The position numbers and the translations under genes were made by a program. Of a DNA stretch of 24,095 nt, positions 21,325 to 24,095 are shown one piece after another. Each line of letters starts with the position of its first letter. The first letter of the stretch is position 1. Origin of the DNA: Chromera velia (Eukaryota; Sar; Chromeraceae); assembly GCA_018398765.1 (NCBI GenBank), contig JAHBMJ010000113.1:111371-135465 (forward strand), given 5' to 3'. The notes under the pieces were generated by a model. It was not told where the DNA came from, did not search any database, and worked only from the letters and a program-made list of their open reading frames with translations.

Positions 21325-21987
21325 ATGAGTGGACAGTGGGACGACGAGTTGGGAGCACTGCCGGCCATTCCGGTGGACAGAGAGGCAGCCCTCCGGATGC
21401 GTGGGCAGGCGGGTTCCGCGTAGGGAAGGAGAAAGGCAGTTGTGGTGGAGATGAGGGATGGAGAGAACATGCAGGCGGCGCTGGAGAGGGTAAGGGCGGG
21501 GTTGGCGGCACAAGTGATGGACGTGTACGACTTCCAGGGAGGAGGTGGTGCAAAAAGCCTGCTCCTGCAGGCGATACCCGAGAACCAGATGAAGCAGATC
21601 GAGGCTGTAGATAAGAACTCCCGTCTGCACGAGTTTATGTGCATGGTGGCGAGGTCTGTTGATGCGAACAAGCTCTGGCACCCGTCTTTTTAGTTCAAAC
21701 TGGACGGAAGGACCCCAAATCCGGCATACTCGCCCAGACTAGCATTCGTCAGGGAGGCGATGATATCCGGGGCTCACTTCGGGTGTGACTTCCTCGATAT
21801 CCCCTTGAAGGGGCCCTTCAGGGCTTTGAAGAGGGAGATGTACCCGGCAGGAGGGGTGGGGCAGAAGGAGTTCGAAGGGGCGGTGGAGGCAATGGTGAAT
21901 GAGATTGGTGGGAAGTACATCAGCTTCCATAGGCTGATGGACTTCATTTTCATGATGATCCTAGTGGGGAGTCGGGGGAGAGGATGA
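21325..21987 (+). pseudogene. Element ORF1, Gag-like position, two in-frame TAG codons
   Basis: The frame starts at ATG 21325 (MSGQWDDELGALPAIP) and stays protein-like to TGA 21985-21987, apart from TAG at 21421-21423 and TAG at 21691-21693. Sequence on both sides of each TAG keeps the same balanced amino-acid composition (for example AALERVRAGLAAQVMDVYDF, then RLAFVREAMISGAHFGCDF), which argues for one ancestral ORF of about 220 codons. No known domain is recognised. By position it may be a nucleic-acid-binding or structural protein of the element. The stop overlaps the ORF2 start as ATGA at 21984-21987. Confidence 0.55.
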
Positions 21988-22901
21988 TTAGGGGAATAGT
22001 GAAGGCCTGCAGGGCTTCGTCTCCGCTGCAGTTCACAAATCATGTGACTGCATTAGCGAGACAGTGGGAGCTTCGGGCCCAGGAGACGGGGTCGGGTGGG
22101 CTGCCGAGAGGCCTGACACCGACGGCTCCGCTCGGGGAGGGTGCAAAAATGGGCGTGGGCAGGAGTACAAGTGTAAGTCTGAATCGGGGGAGTCACACAG
22201 ACTTGAAGAAGGGCAGTTCAACAACGATGGCCGCAGCAGCAGCAGCAGGAGGGGGGGGAAGCCATCTGGTTCCCCCACCGGCAGGTCCTCAGGTGCCTAT
22301 CGTGATCGTGGGGGAGGACGTGGCCCAGCCGGGCGCAGATCAAGACATGCCACAGGCAATTGGGGGGGGGAGTATCACGGGGTCGGAGGGGTTTGCGGCA
22401 GCTGCCGCCGCGCCTGGGGTGAGACCCCTATCTGCTAAGAGGAGGAGAGAACAAGCGGATGGAGGGGATGGGGGAATGAGTGGGGGGGGGAATGGAGGGG
22501 GGGCGGTGGATGTGAAGAGCAGAGGGACTGGAGGGGACAGATCGGGGTTTGTCTCCCCAGTGAACATGACACCTAGGCATGTCAAACAGCCTGGGAATGT
22601 ACTTCGGGGCTTAGGCCTTGAACCCCCGGGGAGAGGATCCGGTGACAGGATCTCCTTTAGCAATCTGCTGAAGGAGGCACCGGTGTTCAGGGATGGGGAG
22701 ATACAAGCAGTCGTCGAGTCGTCGAAGCTGATAAAAATCGGCATCGAGGGGGTAGAAGAGAGTGTGGCGAGGAGGGATCTCATACAGTTCCTTGCTGACT
22801 GCGGGGTGGGCAACATTCCAGATGATGCGGACATCCAGGCCCTCGTGTTCGGGGTAGCGTTGGCCCTATGGAAAGGAAAGGACGGCCAGGGTGGTGCTTG
22901 A
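21984..22901 (+). CDS. Element ORF2, Gly/Ala/Pro-rich linker protein
   Basis: 305 codons start at an ATG that overlaps the ORF1 stop. The frame is also open a little upstream, so a frameshift from ORF1 instead of a new start is possible. The middle (about residues 75-190) is low-complexity Gly, Ala and Pro with a basic KRRRE patch. The end (about residues 225-300) is more globular (FSNLLKEAPVFRDGEIQAVV; RRDLIQFLADCGVGNIPDDA). No family is recognised. It ends at TGA 22899-22901, and the same frame continues directly into ORF3, so ORF2 and ORF3 may have been one protein. Confidence 0.5.
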   Translation: MIRGIVKACRASSPLQFTNHVTALARQWELRAQETGSGGLPRGLTPTAPLGEGAKMGVGRSTSVSLNRGSHTDLKKGSSTTMAAAAAAGGGGSHLVPPPAGPQVPIVIVGEDVAQPGADQDMPQAIGGGSITGSEGFAAAAAAPGVRPLSAKRRREQADGGDGGMSGGGNGGGAVDVKSRGTGGDRSGFVSPVNMTPRHVKQPGNVLRGLGLEPPGRGSGDRISFSNLLKEAPVFRDGEIQAVVESSKLIKIGIEGVEESVARRDLIQFLADCGVGNIPDDADIQALVFGVALALWKGKDGQGGA

Positions 22902-23981
22902 GTGGAGGATCGGGGTACGATCTCAGAGCGACCTAATCAAGTAAGCTTTGACATATCGTTCTCCACAAAAGGGATTAATTCATTCATTGACTGGTTGGAA
23001 AGGAAAATTGACTCTGTGCGTGATCGGTTGTTGGCTGACAGAGGAGTGAGGGGTTTTGGGAGAAACGCTGTGACTGAGAGATGCAGGGAGGAAGTATCCG
23101 AACGTATGTTAGCGATGGCAGGATTGAGGATGTTTCTTGCTTGTGCCGGGGAACACGAAATGCAATCTTGTCCCGTATGTGGGTCGCGAGTCTGTGACTG
23201 CAATTGTGCACTCTCCGTCTCGCTGCATATGCATGCTTCGGTTCCGCCATCATACTCACTCACTATTTCCCCCCCGTCTCCACGTAAGAAGGAGGACCCT
23301 GCTGCAAGGGAACGCACAGTCTTTAGGGCAGGGGTGAAAAAGAGAGTGTTGCGTCGGCTCTTGCTTTTGCATTGCATGACAGCGGATCTTTTTCTTGATC
23401 TGTCGGATTCAAAGTTTTCTGTCTTTTTGAGGGGCGTCAAGAGGGGCTGCAGGCAGCACTGGGATCATGCAGACTTCACGGCAAGGAAAGTCATCTATAT
23501 GGTTTGGTCTCCATGGGTATGTGGGTTTTATTTGGGGAGTACGGTAGGCTTTGTGATGGATAGATTCATTCAGCATCTTTATGCGGCAGGAAGGGGGGTG
23601 GGGGGTAGGGTTAGTGGAAAAAGGAACGCGTCAGAAAGGGGGTATGCACATCGATTCTACTTAACTCTCTCTGCAAATAACGGAAGGCATGGATTGTTTG
23701 TGGTTACGCCACTGGTCGTTGTTGCAGGGTCCCAGATGGAATTGCGAGATGCGGAGATAGCCTGTATTCGATTGTACATGCCGAAATGGAATACGGTGGG
23801 AGTGAGAAGGAGAGTGAAAGGCGACTTTGGCTGGAGGTTCAAATCTGACTGCATGGACAGAGAGGTGACAGGGGGGGTTGGGGGGGATGGGGCTTTGAGG
23901 AGAGGTGTTTCGATCTGCTCGGACAAGCTGTTGGAATTCCTTACGGTTAGGAGGAGGATTACGGTGGCGATGGTGAGCTGA
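22902..23981 (+). CDS. GIY-YIG endonuclease with N-terminal Cys cluster (element ORF3)
   Basis: The predicted 359-residue frame follows the TGA of ORF2 without a gap; there is no ATG at its start (first in-frame ATG codon is residue 70). A Cys cluster CPVCGSRVCDCNC (residues 90-102), followed by H109 and H111, may bind zinc. The GIY-YIG nuclease core is complete: VIY at 197-199, YLG at 210-212, R221, H225, Glu E285 and Asn N297. The spacing E-x11-N equals that of UvrC-type proteins, and VIY...CG.YLGST resembles Penelope-like nucleases. Such enzymes cut DNA, here presumably the target for element insertion. No reverse transcriptase motif precedes it. It could alternatively be a stand-alone mobile nuclease. 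Confidence 0.75.
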   Translation: MEDRGTISERPNQVSFDISFSTKGINSFIDWLERKIDSVRDRLLADRGVRGFGRNAVTERCREEVSERMLAMAGLRMFLACAGEHEMQSCPVCGSRVCDCNCALSVSLHMHASVPPSYSLTISPPSPRKKEDPAARERTVFRAGVKKRVLRRLLLLHCMTADLFLDLSDSKFSVFLRGVKRGCRQHWDHADFTARKVIYMVWSPWVCGFYLGSTVGFVMDRFIQHLYAAGRGVGGRVSGKRNASERGYAHRFYLTLSANNGRHGLFVVTPLVVVAGSQMELRDAEIACIRLYMPKWNTVGVRRRVKGDFGWRFKSDCMDREVTGGVGGDGALRRGVSICSDKLLEFLTVRRRITVAMVS

Positions 23982-24019
23982 GGAGGGACTGCGTTCTCCC
24001 GTGCTGCTTGTTTGTCTGC

Positions 24020-24075
24020 TGTGGGGGGGTTTGGGGGTGGGGGAGGGAGTCTACCTACCGGGAATGGGGGGGGGA
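24020..24075 (+). other. G-run cluster with G-quadruplex potential
   Basis: Four adjacent G-runs (24023-24029, 24033-24037, 24039-24043 and 24045-24047) are separated by one to three bases, and another long run starts near 24066. This fits the general four-run quadruplex pattern. It lies just downstream of the nuclease ORF. Confidence 0.6.
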
Positions 24076-24095
24076 GAGGTACAATCTCCAGCCCT

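Larger units (their letters stand above)
21325..24095 (+). mobile_element. Degenerate GIY-YIG element, Penelope-like type suspected
   Basis: A G-rich coding strand carries three consecutive coding segments: an ORF1 (21325-21987), a Gly/Ala-rich ORF2 (21984-22901), and an ORF3 (22902-23981) ending in a GIY-YIG nuclease. In known Penelope-like retroelements the GIY-YIG domain is fused either C-terminal or N-terminal to a reverse transcriptase. Here none of the sequence upstream looks like a reverse transcriptase, and the window ends 114 bases after ORF3, so a downstream one cannot be excluded. In-frame stops at 21421, 21691 and 22899 suggest an inactive copy. Both element ends are undetermined. 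Confidence 0.6.

Overview
This is eukaryotic nuclear DNA. Coding sequence is sparse and cut into short exons by spliceosomal-type introns. There are many microsatellites, long homopurine/homopyrimidine tracts and a 15-base assembly gap. The only gene that looks healthy is elongation factor Ts at the left end. Its N-terminus is a signal peptide followed by a Phe-led, Ser/Arg-rich transit-like stretch, the targeting style of algae with a complex red-type plastid. That fits a photosynthetic alveolate such as a chromerid, but the taxon is an inference and not proven by the window.

Layout: (1) 144-3089, plastid-type EF-Ts in three exons. Intron 1 is mostly a GACT satellite. Intron 2 carries a broken duplicate of the exon 3 acceptor region. 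(2) 3090-6125, no convincing gene; it holds MITE copy 1 (4036-4269) and a GA microsatellite. (3) 6126-7075, an inverted, segment-permuted copy of parts of the kinase locus to the right. (4) 7430-8070, a GC-rich repeat cluster. (5) 8110-9220, at most weak exon fragments. (6) 9223-13485, a protein kinase locus: a K/E-rich coiled coil, a Pro/Ser-rich linker and a Ser/Thr-kinase-like domain in short exons. It carries in-frame stops, a frameshift and a DFG-to-NFG change, so it is probably a pseudogene. (7) 13486-20116, mostly non-coding, with microsatellites and one 47-codon ORF that shares a synonymous-only match with the kinase N-terminus. (8) 20117-20361, MITE copy 2, inverted relative to copy 1. 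(9) 20362-21324, AT-rich and empty. (10) 21325-24095, a G-rich element with a Gag-like region and an ORF ending in a Cys cluster plus a complete GIY-YIG nuclease. The closest known architecture is the Penelope-like retroelements, but no reverse transcriptase is visible.

The genes do not form a pathway. The window reads as one housekeeping plastid translation gene next to a rearranged kinase locus and several mobile elements. The points most worth following are the GIY-YIG element, the two-hairpin MITE family and the permuted inverted kinase duplication.
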